From Muscardinus avellanarius (Eukaryota; Chordata; Mammalia; Rodentia; Gliridae), in contig OY726571.1 of assembly GCA_963383645.1 (NCBI GenBank), forward strand, positions 21,689,599-21,753,598: DNA of 64,000 bases, in the 5' to 3' direction. The notes beneath the pieces are model-generated. The model made no database searches, was not told where the DNA came from, and worked only from the letters and a program-made list of their open reading frames with translations. A program made the translations under genes and the position numbers. Of this stretch, positions 21,769 to 33,082 are shown in pieces. Numbering within the stretch: the stretch's first letter is position 1; the number at the start of each line of letters is the position of its first letter.

Positions 21769-21892
21769 AGAGAGAGAGGGAGGAAGGAAGGGAAGGAAGG
21801 AAGGAAGGAAGGAAGGAAGGAAGGAAGGAAGGAAGGAACTGGAGGTATAGCTCAAAGATAGAATATCCCTGGGTTCAATCCCCAGTACCCCC
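21338..21892 (+). mobile_element. Dimeric SINE, type 1, split
   Basis: Left half at 21338-21500 (AGCTGAGCATACTGGCACAT). Right half at 21838-21892 (ACTGGAGGTATAGCTCAAAG to CCAGTACCCC). A type 3s SINE with an expanded purine tail lies between them. Confidence 0.88.
21501..21837 (+). mobile_element. Dimeric SINE, type 3s, with purine microsatellite tail
   Basis: Body 21501-21689, from GCCAGGCGTGGTGGCGCAGG to CCCCAGTACCACC. Tail 21690-21837 passes from AAATA to (GAAA)n, a short GA stretch and (GGAA)n. Confidence 0.92.
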
Positions 21893-22113
21893 CCCCCACA
21901 CACACACACGTAGTAGGTTAAACTCTTATGTTTACTTACATGAAATACTGTGGCTCATAACTATGACTTAAATGTTGAATCCCTTAAGGACGGAGCTGTC
22001 TTTGTACATGACTGGATCCCTAGCGCCTGGCACCCTATGGATTCTGCAATAAATATTTACATAACAAACCTTCTATACTACCAATTAGGTCCCAGGAGGG
22101 GGTTCGGGGGAGA

Positions 22114-22283
22114 TGCTGGGGATTGAACCCAGGGGCATTCTACCTCTGAACTACACTCCCAGCCTTTTATTTTTTATTTTGAAGCAGGGTCTTACTAAGC
22201 TGTTAAGGGTCTCCCTACATTGCTGTGATCCTCTGTTCTCAACCTCCTCAGTATTGGGATGACAGACCAGTGACCCACCTCCC
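22114..22283 (-). mobile_element. Dimeric SINE, type 1
   Basis: ATGCTGGGGATTGAACCCAG to CAGTGACCCACC, with a diverged B1-like end. Confidence 0.88.
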
Positions 22284-22490
22284 AATTATTATTCTGAATA
22301 CCTCAGAACCTAAGCCCATTTAGTCACTCTCTGTAAGGAAGATGCCATCATCTCCACTTTACAGATAAGAGAATTGAGTCCAGCACAGTGAGCCACTCCT
22401 GCAAGGCCACACAACTAGTGAAGGTCGCCCTGCATTGGAGCCCAGTGGACAGGTGGGCCTCAGCAGCCTCTCTCCTAGCCCTTGCTGAGA
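22284..22490 (+). mobile_element. MIR relic
   Basis: Clear MIR core: ATCTCCACTTTACAGATAAG, GAATTGAGTCCAGCACAGTG, CAAGGCCACACAACTAGTGA, and GCATTGGAGCCCAG. One of the best preserved MIRs in the window. Confidence 0.8.
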
Positions 22491-22762
22491 TGCACAGGCA
22501 CTAAATTTTTAGTCATGTGAGTTTTGACACTTGTGAGATTGTGATATGATTCAGCATTGAGAAGTGAGGACGCCAGGGAGTTTTCCCTGATCTAAACCAG
22601 AGGTCAGCTTACATCTTCTCTTCCGAAGTTGCCGGCTGCTTGCTGGTCCCATCTTAGTCAATCCATAAGGAGTCATATGTTTATTGCAGTAGAACCCTGA
22701 CCTGAAGTTACCATTCAAGTTAAAACAGCATCAGTATCAGTGCTTTCCCTACTACTATATAT

Positions 22763-22763
<1 letters not shown>

Positions 22764-22803
<40 letters not shown>
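22764..22803. repeat. (TG)n microsatellite
   Basis: About 20 uninterrupted TG dinucleotides in unique DNA. Confidence 0.95.
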
Positions 22804-22806
<3 letters not shown>

Positions 22807-23086
22807 CTACAGATTTGCACTCAGCCCATATAAAAAATTAAAAGACTAGATAAATATTTTGCTATTAGTAAGATTGATATTATTTACAATATTCTTATTT
22901 TGTTTTGTTCTTATGTGTTTGTCTTTAAATGAAATTATATAGTATTTTCTCTTCCCCTGTCTCATCCTGTCCCTTTTCCGTAGTAAGTCTTTACAAAAGT
23001 GTTGGCCATGAATAGGCCCTGTTTGAATGGCCACAGTCTAATATCAGGCACTAAGAGTTTTGTCTTTTTGCTTATTTGTTTGTTTG

Positions 23087-23088
<2 letters not shown>

Positions 23089-23128
<40 letters not shown>
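23089..23128. repeat. (TG)n microsatellite
   Basis: TG repeat on the tail side of the next antisense SINE. Confidence 0.95.
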
Positions 23129-23132
<4 letters not shown>

Positions 23133-23505
23133 GGAAATTGAATCTAGGAGCATTTTACCTCTAAGTCATACTCTCAGCCTCTTTTATTGTTTTTGTTTTT
23201 GGTGGTACTAGAGGTGGAACCCAGAGGCTTTCTACCTCCGGGCTATACCCCCGACCTATTTTATATTTTATTTGGAAACAGGGTCTCACTAAGTTGCTGA
23301 GAGCCTCACTAAATAGTTGAGGCTGGCTTTGAACCTGTGCGATCCTCCTATCTCAGCCTCTCAAACGCTGGGATTATAAGCGTGCGCCACCACACCGGGC
23401 CCCTATTTTGGTTTTTATTTGAAATGGTCTTGCTAAGTTGCTGAGGCTCATTTTGAAGCTGTGACCCTCCTGTCTCTGCCTTCCAAGTACACCATGGTAC
23501 CCAAG
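23129..23505 (-). mobile_element. Dimeric SINE, type 1, split by a type 3 copy
   Basis: Pieces 23129-23190 (TTACTGGAAATTGAATCTAG) and 23401-23505 (TTATTTGAAATGGTCTTGC onward). The B1-like end is badly eroded. Confidence 0.85.
23191..23400 (-). mobile_element. Dimeric SINE, type 3, nested
   Basis: GGTGGTACTAGAGGTGGAAC to CACCACACCGGGC. Near consensus and inserted in a type 1 SINE. Confidence 0.93.
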
Positions 23506-23521
23506 TCAGACGCCAGGTATT

Positions 23522-23523
<2 letters not shown>

Positions 23524-23567
<44 letters not shown>
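23524..23567. repeat. (TG)n microsatellite
   Basis: About 22 TG dinucleotides. Confidence 0.95.
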
Positions 23568-23569
<2 letters not shown>

Positions 23570-23940
23570 TTTTTAAAAGATCTACAGACAAGAGTCTTCA
23601 TTGGAGAAATTCAAATTGAACTTTAAAAAACTCAACATTATATTGACATATCCGGAATAAAAGGGAGGCACAGATACTTTCTGGCTTTTTTTTTCTTCTT
23701 TTTTTCTTGAGATAGAGAGAGCAAGAGCGAGAGCGAGAAACAGCAAGAGAGAGAGAGCAATAGGATATGCTTGTTGAATGTTGAGATAGCTTGTCCTTAG
23801 GGCCTTTAATAGCACCAAAATTAAATTAAAAATAGAAAAAGTACTGGACTCCAGCTATACATGTACTAGATGTATGATTGTTAAACAGTATGATATTTGA
23901 AAAGATTTAGTGAAAGTATGAGATTATCTTCCTCCCCTTC
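23568..23940. other. Unique DNA with a GA-rich stretch
   Basis: Positions 23710-23760 are GAGAGA/GCGAGA-like. No gene recognised. Confidence 0.4.
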
Positions 23941-24148
23941 TTTTCTTTTTTTTTTTTTTTTGTGGCACTAGGGATTAAACCCAGGGTCATCCTACCTCAG
24001 AGCTATACTCTCAGCCCTATTTTATTTTTATTTTGAAATAGGGTCTTGCTAAGTTAAAAAGAGTCTCATAATTTGTTGAGGCTGTTCTCTGACCTACAAT
24101 CTTCCTGTATCAGCTTCCCAAGCACTCTGATTAAAAGTGTGCACATCA
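23941..24148 (-). mobile_element. Dimeric SINE, type 1
   Basis: T-rich tail on the left, then GGCACTAGGGATTAAACCCA to GTGTGCACATCA, abutting a sense SINE. Confidence 0.9.
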
Positions 24149-24367
24149 GCCGGGCGTGGTGGTGCACGCTTGTAGTGCCAAGCATTCGGGAGACTGAGAC
24201 TGGAGGATGGAGGTTCATGGACAGCCTCAGCTACTTAGTGAGGCCTTCTGCAACTTCGTGAGACCCTATTTCAAAAATAAAGAATAAAAAATAGGGCAGG
24301 GGGTATAGCTTAGAGGTTGAATGCCCCTCAGTTCCAGCCCCAGACCCCCCCCCACACACACACACAC
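24149..24367 (+). mobile_element. Dimeric SINE, type 2, with CA tail
   Basis: GCCGGGCGTGGTGGTGCACG to GTTCCAGCCCCAGACCCC, then a short (CA)n. It is head-to-head with the preceding SINE, so the pair could fold as an inverted repeat in RNA. Confidence 0.92.
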
Positions 24368-24432
24368 GGCATGTACATCATGCCCTTCTTTCTTCCTCTT
24401 CATTTTATCCAGTTTCAAGTTCAAATTGGGCA

Positions 24433-24827
24433 ACACTTGGCATGGTGGTCCATTCCTGTAGTCCCAGTTTCTGGGAGGCTGAGACAGGAAGATCATAAAT
24501 CTGACGCCAGCCTCAACAACTTAGCAAGATCTTGTTTCAAAATAAAAAAGAGCTCAGCCAAGCATGGTGGCGCATGCTTGTAATCCCAGCGTTTAGGAGG
24601 CTGACACAGGAAGAGTGTGGTTCGCGGACAGTCTCAGCTACTTAGTGAGGCCCTGAGCAACGGAATGAGACCCTGTTTCAAAATAAAGAATAAAAAAATA
24701 GGGCTGGGGGTGTAGCTTAGAGGTAGAATGCCCCTGGGTTCCATTCCCAGTTCAAAAAATAATAATAATAAATAGAGTTGAGGGGGGTAGCTCAGAAAAA
24801 CAATGTCCCTGGGTTCAATCCCCAAAA
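24433..24827 (+). mobile_element. Dimeric SINE, type 1, split by a type 2 copy
   Basis: Left half 24433-24553 (ACTTGGCATGGTGGTCCATT). Right half 24775-24827 (GAGTTGAGGGGGGTAGCTCA to GTTCAATCCCCA). Confidence 0.88.
24554..24774 (+). mobile_element. Dimeric SINE, type 2, nested
   Basis: CCAAGCATGGTGGCGCATGC to GGTTCCATTCCCAG, with an (AAT)n tail. Confidence 0.92.
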
Positions 24828-25868
24828 GAAGAAAGAAAAGGAGGAAAGAGGGAGAGAGGGAAGAAGAGAAGGAGAGGAGGGGAATGAAAGGAAACCAGGC
24901 AAATCCCAGTTCAGTGTCATGGCGGATGGAGACACGCCATGCACTTGCTAAGCTGCAGGTACTTCGCAAGGCTGGCGTGGCCAGCGGGGGAGCTACAGTG
25001 TGGTGTAGGACCAAAGGCAGAGGCCAGGAAGCCCATCACAGAGCATCCTGACGTGAGGCAGGAAGCCTGAGAGCAATGCCGCTGGGGGTTGAGGGAGTCT
25101 CACAAGCTGTCAACAGCGAGGACCAAATGCTGGGCTGTTGGTCAGCGCCCCTGAGGATTATGAGGATTGTTATGTTTAAGTACAGTACCAGAAGACGGAT
25201 TCCAAATTGAAGGGTAAGACACACAATTCAGAGCTGTGGTTTGCAGAGGATAAGATGAAGACCTGAACAAGAGAAAAGCCCAAGGATCAAAGTTATTTTC
25301 TCACTCTATTGGCTTAAAATTATTTTATTATTATATTGAAATCTTGTGCTGAAAATAATTCATCAACTGACCCATGTTGAGTATTGTTTATGAGTTGTGA
25401 AAAGGCCCTCTCTACCTGTCATTGCTTTGATTGAAAAAAATAATAAAATAAAACTTCCCTCCTGGCACCCCCAGGTAGCTGTCCCTACCTGTCTTCCTAA
25501 GCCTCATTTCTACCTAACTTGCTTGGGGATAATCTGACTTTATTAAAACCCGTGTCACTTCTTGTTTCCATTGGCATGGAAAAGCTAGGTAACCACAAAC
25601 AAACTCAACGAGGCTGCCACCAATGCCTGAGACCTAAGGTTTCTTAAGATGATCACACAGCCATGTGAAACACTTAGAGATGTTGTTTGCACCGCAACAC
25701 TGGAGGAATTTCACAAAAATGAAAGAAGCCTTTCAAAGCATACTACCTGGACCAGCTCATTTTGTGTAATTCTTGCAACTGTGCTAGGATGCAGACCAAA
25801 CTATATGTTTACTCTGACTTGATCTCAAGCCATAGCTGCATGCTGAATTTTAAAAATATACTGACACA
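24828..25868. other. Unique non-coding DNA
   Basis: The first 60 bp are GA-rich. The rest is unassigned. No coding frame stands out. Confidence 0.4.
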
Positions 25869-26029
25869 GCTGGATGTGGTGAAGCCTGTCTAGAATCCTT
25901 CCAGTTTGGGGGAGGCTATGACAGGAAGATAGCAGATTGAAAGCCAGCCTCGGTTTTAATAAAAATTGAAATAGGGCTTGAAGTGTAGCTCGAAGGTGGA
26001 GTGCCCCTGGGTTTAATCCCTAGTATTCC

Positions 26030-26030
<1 letters not shown>
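25869..26030 (+). mobile_element. Dimeric SINE, type 1
   Basis: AGCTGGATGTGGTGAAGCCT to GGGTTTAATCCCTAGTATTCC. The middle is shortened. Confidence 0.87.

Positions 26031-26072
<42 letters not shown>
26031..26072. repeat. (CA)n microsatellite
   Basis: SINE tail converted to a CA repeat. Confidence 0.95.
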
Positions 26073-26074
<2 letters not shown>

Positions 26075-26172
26075 TACTGATAATATTGAGAAAATTGTAG
26101 GGAAAAGTAAGTTAAAAGTAAAAACAATGAGGTGAAGTGTTTTCTATTCAGATGTTTAATTTTTGTTAAAAG

Positions 26173-26317
26173 CAGAGATCAGCAAGGTTTTTATGTAAAG
26201 GACCAAGTAGTAGATGTTTTAGCCTTTGCAGGACATAGCTTGTGTCAATTAAACTTTATTTACAAAAACAAGCAGCGGGCCTGATTTTGACCATAGGCCA
26301 TAATTTGTCAACCCCTG
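26173..26317 (+). mobile_element. hAT-Charlie-like MITE
   Basis: Starts CAGAGATCAGCAAGG, with TTATGTAAAGGACCAAGTAG, TTTAGCCTTTGCAGGACATA and AACTTTATTTACAAAAACA inside, and ends TTTGTCAACCCCTG. The ends are inverted repeats. GTTAAAAG and GTCTAAAA flank it, and the second fits the hAT-Charlie target NTCTAGAN with one change. It is shorter than the usual roughly 200-bp form, so an internal deletion is likely. Confidence 0.8.
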
Positions 26318-26494
26318 GTCTAAAAATAAAAACAAGAAAACGACACTTCTACCCACAAATATATGTAGTATACCGTTCCCATTGAACTGAGGAAAATACT
26401 CATGGGAGCCGCAAAAAGCAAACAATAACCCTGGGTGGATTTTCTTCCTTCTTTTTCTTCTATGACGACAATTTTTTTATCAGTTTGGTTTTGC

Positions 26495-26625
26495 TAATAA
26501 CTCTTGAGTACCAACTATGTTTTTACCGAGGACTAAAGGAAGATAAAAGAACATGCCGGTGGCCTCTGATCTCTGGGAGCTCCTAGAGTGAGAGTTAAGT
26601 AAGCCTGCAAAATAGCAGCAGAGCA
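26495..26625. mobile_element. Ancient repeat relic (L2/MIR-like)
   Basis: CTTGAGTACCAACTATGTTT followed by a CTCTGATCTCTGGGAGCTCC phrase resembles the old mammalian GAGCACCTACTATGTGCC repeat. Family uncertain. Confidence 0.4.
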
Positions 26626-26689
26626 GAAGACAGTAAGTGTGGGAATCTTTCAGAGAAGGAGAGGACTGATGTCAACTGGAACTGTCTGG

Positions 26690-27085
26690 TCTTTGGGGGG
26701 AAGGGGAAGGTTAGATGAGTCCTGGAAGCAAGGGGGTAGGGAGGAAATCAGGGGAAGCTCACCAAGAGCTATGTGCATATAAATGTCACTATCACTTTGA
26801 GCTACAAATTATGATATGATATTCATTTTGTGTGTGTGTGATACTGGGGGTGAAACCCAGGGGCTTTCTACCTCCAGGCTATCCTTCCAGACCTATTTTA
26901 TACTTTATTTGGAAACAGGGTCCCACTTAGTTGCTGAAAGCCTCACTGAGTAGCTGAGGCTGGCTTCGAACTTGCGCGATCCTCCTATCTCAGCCTCCCA
27001 AATGTGGGCATTACACACGTGTGCCACCACGCCCGGCTTATGATATGATATTCAAATACACCAATAAAAGCTAAATGCTAAAAAA
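26690..27085 (+). mobile_element. L1 3' UTR end, split by a SINE
   Basis: Purine-rich run, CACCAAGAGCTATGTGCATA, TGTCACTATCACTTTGAGC, then after the SINE CAAATACACCAATAAAAGC. Same family as 8609-9181. Confidence 0.8.
26829..27037 (-). mobile_element. Dimeric SINE, type 3
   Basis: A short (GT)n tail on the left, then GATACTGGGGGTGAAACCCA to CACCACGCCCGGCT. The TSD TTATGATATGATATTCA is seen at about 26809-26825 and 27038-27054. Confidence 0.94.
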
Positions 27086-28550
27086 TTTTAAGTGCTAAAA
27101 AAAATATGGTAAGATGGAAGAAGATTGAGGACAGAATAATTTTTCAAAAGTTCTCAGATCATGTAGGGACACAGTGAATAACCAACCTGGAGTGTCCACT
27201 GCCTTCAGCAGATGGCCAGACTGCAACAGTGGGCGTGTGTCCTTATTCTCTGATCCTAAGTGATTGGGAAGAACACACGAGGGTACTCACAGGCTTCAGC
27301 GTAGAGAGCCACGGCAGGTGTCAAGAAGCCAAGCAGGGGAAGACTAAGGATGGATTTTGTGCGTGGTAGAGGTCCTGGAGCAAACCACACGCCAAGTGGA
27401 GGCATCCTGCAGACTGACGCTGGCGCTCAAGATAGAGACTTTGAGATCAGCAAAGAGGCAATCACCAAAATGTTAAGGCGAGGGAATCGGGGGAGGGCGG
27501 GACGAGGCACTGAGTCCTGAATGTCTTCACATCCTCATCCATCCTCAAGGGAGAAGCTGCTGCCCTGGACTGAAATCTAGGAAGGGAAAGAGGACCCAGG
27601 GACTCCGCTTCCTGGGACATGCAAGTCGGGTATGAGCGCCCCTGCAGGACCTGCAAAGCTGCTAGGTGCACAGTAGTCGATGCGAACAGATTTTTCCTAT
27701 CTCGAGCAGACCTTTCCGAGCCACAAAAAATACTGCCTTATGCGCGTGGTCACGGGATACCTGTGGGGATTTCTTTGCTGCCTCTGAGAAGCCGCTTCCT
27801 GGACTTGGCAGGGAGGCCGGGCTGAGGAATGCTGCTGGCTGCGGGAGCCTTCCAGTCCAGCACGTCCCAGACGGTGTCCTTTTAATGAAGCCCCAGCCTT
27901 TTTCTCCCTCTTGCCTTTCCTTCTTTTCTTCTTCTTTTTTTTTTTTTCTTGTAATGAAAGGTTGCTACAAATATAACATAATGGGGCCCTGACTGTGTTT
28001 CATTAACTTTTCATTTAAGCTGTTAGTATGGAATTAGTTAGCAGACTTGTGAATCAATTGGCTAGCCAGCAGGATTCCTTTTTAACAAGAAAAATATTGC
28101 CTGCTTTCAAACGCTCGCTGTGTGCGTAAATGTGCAGTACGGAGAACTTTGGTCTTTGTTCAGAAGAAGCTGATGCACCACGCTCTTGCTCCCGCCTTCG
28201 TTACTGGGCCCAAGTGGATGCCTCGACTAAAACCAACCGTGCATCCTCTGACATTTTTCTTCTCTGCAAATACAAGTTTGGATCACTGAGGGAAAATTCA
28301 CGCTGATGAATTCAAAGACTTCCAGACTTATACCAAAGTAGTGAACTCTTAACATGAGGTAGAATTTGTACATTTACTCTTTGACCCAGAGGTTCTCCAT
28401 AGTAACTAAAGCCCAGTCATCTTAAAAGAAGATGGAGGCATACCAGGTCGGCTGAGCATTCGCCATGCTGATTCTAAAATAAAGGGAGAGGGGAAAGAGT
28501 CTATTCTAATACACTGGAGAGATTTACATCACATTTTATAAACAATTTGA
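27086..28550. other. Unique non-coding block
   Basis: No repeats in 1.46 kb. 27440-27880 is moderately GC-rich with several CpGs. 27890-28330 is AT-rich with homeobox-like TTAATGA/CATTAAC/GAATTAG cores. Open frames of 69-108 aa lack domains. This could be regulatory, but nothing proves it. Confidence 0.4.
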
Positions 28551-28727
28551 AGCCGGGTGTGGTAGCGCACGCTTGTAATCCCCCGTGCTTGGGAGGCTGA
28601 GACAGGCAGATTGCACAGGTTCGAAGGCAGCCTCAGCAACTTAGTGAGACCCTGAGGTAGAAAGCCCCTGGGTCCTGGGTTCCACCCCAGTACCATCAAA
28701 AATAAAATAAAATAAAATAAAATAAAA
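28551..28727 (+). mobile_element. Dimeric SINE, type 3, internally deleted
   Basis: GAAGCCGGGTGTGGTAGCGC to CCAGTACCATC, then (AAAAT)n. The linker between the halves is lost. Confidence 0.9.
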
Positions 28728-28739
28728 CAATCTGAAAAG

Positions 28740-29151
28740 AGAGCATTGTCCAAGCAGCATCAGAAAGCCACATAGGAAAAGGAATAGAGGGAGAGAGAGA
28801 TGGAGTTTCATCTACATGAATATTTCAAGCAATTGAATACCATGTAGCTAATAGAAATGATTAAAATAGTGTGAAACAAACATGCTTATTGTCATAAAAA
28901 TGTGTTCACCAATATGGGAACACCTGAAAAGCAGTAAATGTGCTTTGAGATATAAACCAATTTTAATTTTAGAACATTTCAGAATGTTGCCTGTATGCTT
29001 TTAGTCAGAAAAGAAAAAGAAAAAGAAGGAAAGAAAGAGAATGAAAGAAAAAGTAAAAGGCTAGGTAGATAGACCACAAAATTATAGCCCCTGTTATCTC
29101 TGGACAGTGATATGTTTGCAGGTAGATTCTACTTTCCCTTTGAAGGTTTTG
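28740..29151. other. Unique non-coding DNA
   Basis: Short GAAA-rich run near 29010-29060. Otherwise unassigned. Confidence 0.4.
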
Positions 29152-29165
29152 AAAAACTAACTTGT

Positions 29166-29383
29166 CGCTGGGTGTGGTGGCACACATTTGTAATCTCCGC
29201 GCTTGGGAGGCTGAGACAGGAGGATCACACAGGTTTACATCCAGCCTCGGCTACTTAGTGAGGCTCTCAGCAACTTAGTGAGCCCCTGTTTCCAAATAAA
29301 GTATAAAATAGGTCCTGGAGTGTAGCCTGGAGGTAGAAAAGCCCCTGGGTTCCACCCCCAGTACCACCAAAAATAAAAAATAA
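29166..29383 (+). mobile_element. Dimeric SINE, type 3
   Basis: CGCTGGGTGTGGTGGCACAC to CCAGTACCACC plus an A-rich tail. TSD AAAAACTAACTTGT at 29152-29165 and 29384-29397. Confidence 0.95.
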
Positions 29384-29487
29384 AAAACTAACTTGTATAA
29401 TTTTAAAAATATTATATAAAATGGACTACCCTCTCCTGCTGAGGTAAAACAACATAGAGGTTTTGAGAGTAAGAAAAGCATTGGCAG

Positions 29488-29703
29488 CCGGGCATGGTGG
29501 TACATGCTTGTAAACCCAGCATTCGGAAGGCTGAGACCCAGAGGATCACGGTTCAAGGACAGCCTCAGCTACTTAGTGAGACCCTCTGCAACTCAGTGAG
29601 ACCCTGTTTCAAAATAAAGAATAAAAAATATGGCAGGGGATGTAGCTCAGAGGTAGAATGCCCCTGAGTTCCATCCCCAAACTTGCAAAATAAAAAAAAA
29701 GAA
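29488..29703 (+). mobile_element. Dimeric SINE, type 2
   Basis: GCCGGGCATGGTGGTACATG to CCATCCCCAAACTTGC plus a tail. TSD AAGAAAAGCATTGG upstream (about 29471-29485) and downstream (about 29705-29719). Confidence 0.94.
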
Positions 29704-29719
29704 AAAGAAAAGCATTGGC

Positions 29720-30382
29720 TTGCAACCTTCAATATTGTCCCAAAACGTGGCAGAGGCCTTTCAGAAGGAGGTTAACACCTGAGAATCTGTAGCAGCCTGC
29801 TCTCTCTATCCTGTGTCCTGGAAGTCTGCACCTACTGACTCAAATAACTGTGGATTGAAAATATTTGAGAAAAAAATTGATTCTGCACTGAGCATATGCA
29901 GGCTAATTTTTCTTGTCATTATTTTCTCAATACAGTATAACAACTATTTATGTAGCATGTACATTATTAATATTATAAACTAGAGGTGCTTTAAAGAACA
30001 CTAGAGAATGTGTATGGGTAGCATGCAAGTACTATGACATTTACATCAAGACTGTGTGTCATTTGATTTTGGTATCTGTGGAGGAGTCCTGCAACCCATC
30101 CCTGTGGATACCTTGATACCTGTACCAAGGTCCAAATCTCATATTAATTATCCTTCTGGATAGCTAACTCTTTCTTCCTATCCAACTATCTAGCTCTCTA
30201 TTAATTCATTTTTAAAAAGATGAAAGATATTGGCTCTATATTTTAAGGAGATGTTTACATTCTGCCTCTAACGTTAATTTTCTTTTTCTCAGTCAGAAAG
30301 CTAAGTAAGTTGCCTATAAATTTACTCACGAATGTATGTAGTCATATTTCTTTCAAAAAATATCTATTAAAAATCCACTAAA
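29720..30382. other. Unique non-coding DNA
   Basis: Nothing recognised. Confidence 0.4.
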
Positions 30383-30556
30383 GCCAGGCGTAGTGGCACA
30401 CGCTTGTAATCCCCGGGCTTGGTAAGCAAAGACAGGAGGATCGCGCAGGTTCGAAGCCAGCTGCACTGGCTTAAGAGACCCTGTTTCCAAATAAAAATAT
30501 AAAATAGGTCTGGGAGTGTAGCCCGGAGGTAGAAGGGTTCCATCCCCAGTACCACC
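30383..30556 (+). mobile_element. Dimeric SINE, type 3s
   Basis: GCCAGGCGTAGTGGCACACG, GCAGGTTCGAAGCCAGC, TGCACTGGCTTAAGAGACCC, TCTGGGAGTGTAGCCCGGAG, CCATCCCCAGTACCACC. Confidence 0.94.
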
Positions 30557-30707
<151 letters not shown>

Positions 30708-31814
30708 CACTATAAGTCATGTAGGAATACTAAGATTAAACTTTTAAAACCATTTTTATTGTTCTAGTTTTATTGTTCTATCTGTTTCTGGTTATTTTAT
30801 GTGTGCTCCTCTTGAAAACAAAAGGTCAAGAGAAACTGAAATCCTGGTTGACAATAAGTACAGTTTTTCCAAAAGCACTATTTAAGTTATCTTGAATTTT
30901 CAAAGTATACCTTGAAAGGACAAAGTCCTCTAGAAATTACAGTCATCTTGAGATTACAGTTTCTCTAGAAGCACTATTGAAGTTATCTAGAAACATTTTT
31001 CAAGAAGGATGATGGTACTGAATTGATAACTTTCCCACCTGGGCACTTGAATACAGTTGCCTCTACCCACATGCCTATTTAGATGTAAATGCAACTAAAC
31101 TAGGAATTCAGTGTCTCCAGATGGCTCTAGCCACACTTCAAGTGCCAGTGGCTAGTGGCTACCGTAGTAGACAGTGCAGATATAGAACATTTACTTCACC
31201 ACAGAAAGCTCTTGACCAGTGCTGGCCTGAATTAATTGATGAGAATACTTATGTAGAAGGGAAAATTTTTCACAATTTTCCCCTTCCGTTATTCATAATT
31301 CAGATGTTTACTGGTAGTTTGCTTTCTTTTATTTTTTCTTTCTTTCCCTGAGCGATTGTTCTAAACTCTCTAGGAAATAAGCTCTGAGAGTTTCAGTATT
31401 TGTTTGCACCTGCTCCAGAGAGCAGACATCAAAGGGCCAAGTCAATCTACTTATGCGCTTATGTGTGTTTATATAAATTTGGTTAAATATTAATTTTAAA
31501 TGGTTGTAATTGAGACCTGAGGATTGCAGCAACAACAAAAGGTCTGTTTAACTTTACTTAGAACACATTTAATTACATTAAATGGTTATATTGTAACAAC
31601 TCAGGCATCTCTGTTAGGTGGGTTGTGCTGGGTGGCATTTGATGCCCAAAATCTCAGTTATTTTTTTTAACAAATATTGCACAATGACTAAACCTCCACT
31701 TTTTATTTGAGTAGGAACCTAAAGACTAAATCACAACCCAGGAATTTCCAGAGCTTCCTGCAATTACATTGAACTGAATAATAATTAGGAAAATGTTTAG
31801 AAAATCCGCATACA
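30708..31814. other. Unique non-coding DNA
   Basis: No repeat or gene recognised. 30900-30990 has two related TCTAGAAATTACAGTCATCT / TCTAGAAGCACTATTGAAG phrases. Confidence 0.4.
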
Positions 31815-32272
31815 CAGCCAGGCGCCATGGTGCACACCTGTAATCCCAGTACCTGGGAAGCTGAAACAGAAGAATCACAGATTCCAGGCTAGCACGCAGA
31901 AACTGAGGGAGATCCTGTTTTAAAAAAAGGAAGAAAAAAAAATCCGGGTGTGGTGGTGCACTCTTGTAATCCCAGCTTTTGGGATGCTTGAGACAGGAGG
32001 ATCACAGTTCATGGACAACCTCAGCTACTTAGTTAGGCCCTTTCAAACTCAGTGAGAATTAAAAAAAAAAAAAAAAAAAAAAAAAGGGCTAGGGGTACAG
32101 CTCAGAGGTAGAATGCCCCTGGATTCCATCCCAGTACCACAAAAAAAAAAAAAAAAAAAAAAAAAAATTTAAGGGCCAGGAGTGTAGCTCAGAGGTATCA
32201 TGCCCCACCAAAAAAGAAAGGAAGGAAGGAAGGAAGGAAGGAAGGAAGGAAGGAAGGAAGGAAGGAAGGAGG
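31815..32272 (+). mobile_element. Dimeric SINE, type 1, split, with (GGAA)n tail
   Basis: Left half 31815-31942 (AGCCAGGCGCCATGGTGCAC). Right half 32170-32210 (GGGCCAGGAGTGTAGCTCAG). (GGAA)n tail 32218-32268. Confidence 0.88.
31943..32167 (+). mobile_element. Dimeric SINE, type 2, nested
   Basis: TCCGGGTGTGGTGGTGCACT to CCATCCCAGTACCAC with A25-28 both in the linker and in the tail. Confidence 0.92.
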
Positions 32273-32368
32273 GAGGGAAAGCAAATATGTAACTGTTATC
32301 TAATTTTATTTGTCCTTAAAGGCCGCATTACTTTTGAGTAGAAAATGTGTCTACTAGTGGTATGTGTG

Positions 32369-32515
32369 TGGTACTGGGGATTGAACTCAGGGGCACTATA
32401 CCTCTGAATTACACCCACAACCCTTTTAATTTTTGTTTTGAAACAGTGTCTCACTAGGTTGCTGAAGCTAGCCTCAAACCTGCGATCCTCCTGCCTGGAC
32501 CTCCCAAGTACTGAC
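32369..32515 (-). mobile_element. Dimeric SINE, type 1
   Basis: GTACTGGGGATTGAACTCAG to CTCCCAAGTACTGAC. The B1-like 5' end is missing. Confidence 0.88.
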
Positions 32516-33082
32516 CTAGCTTTATTACTTTATTTATGAAAAAAATCATTCCCACCAAAATTGCAATAAACAAATGTTCGGCTTCACAAATACTCATGGA
32601 GGGAAAGCCTGTGTACTGTTTAAAATGTGAGCTTTATGATTCAGGTATGCGAGGTCAGCAGATGGGAGTGGGAGAAATGCCGTTGGAAAAATGGTGTATT
32701 GCCCACAGATGCTAAGAGGAGGCAGCCTCTCCCGCTCATGGGGGCCCAGCGGGAGTGCAATGGTTGTCGTTGTTGGGAGGCAGAAGGACTGAGGGGAAAC
32801 TTGGGTGAGAGTCTTTATCATGGCTCCTTGGGCAGGGAAGCCATATGCAGATTTGAGATTGGCCAGATAGAGCCTGTCAGCCAGCTCCTAGGCACAGGGG
32901 CTGTCTCTAGTAATCCCGAGTCAATAAGGCCAAAGAATCAAAGAGTGAGAAATTCAGAAAAGAAAGAAATGCATAATTATCTCACCAAAGAAGATGCAGA
33001 AATAACAAGGATGTAAAAACTTGCTCAATATCACAGGGCATTAGGAAATTACAAATAGAAACGATGAGATTAGATAGTCTAG
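32516..33082. other. Unique non-coding DNA
   Basis: Open frame of 129 aa at 32627-33016 has no recognisable domain. Not called as a gene. Confidence 0.4.

Noticed and set aside
21574..21909. 111-aa frame rich in Phe, Leu and Ser (also 30367-30720 and 17816-18115)
   Set aside because: Translations of purine/pyrimidine microsatellites joined to SINE sequence.
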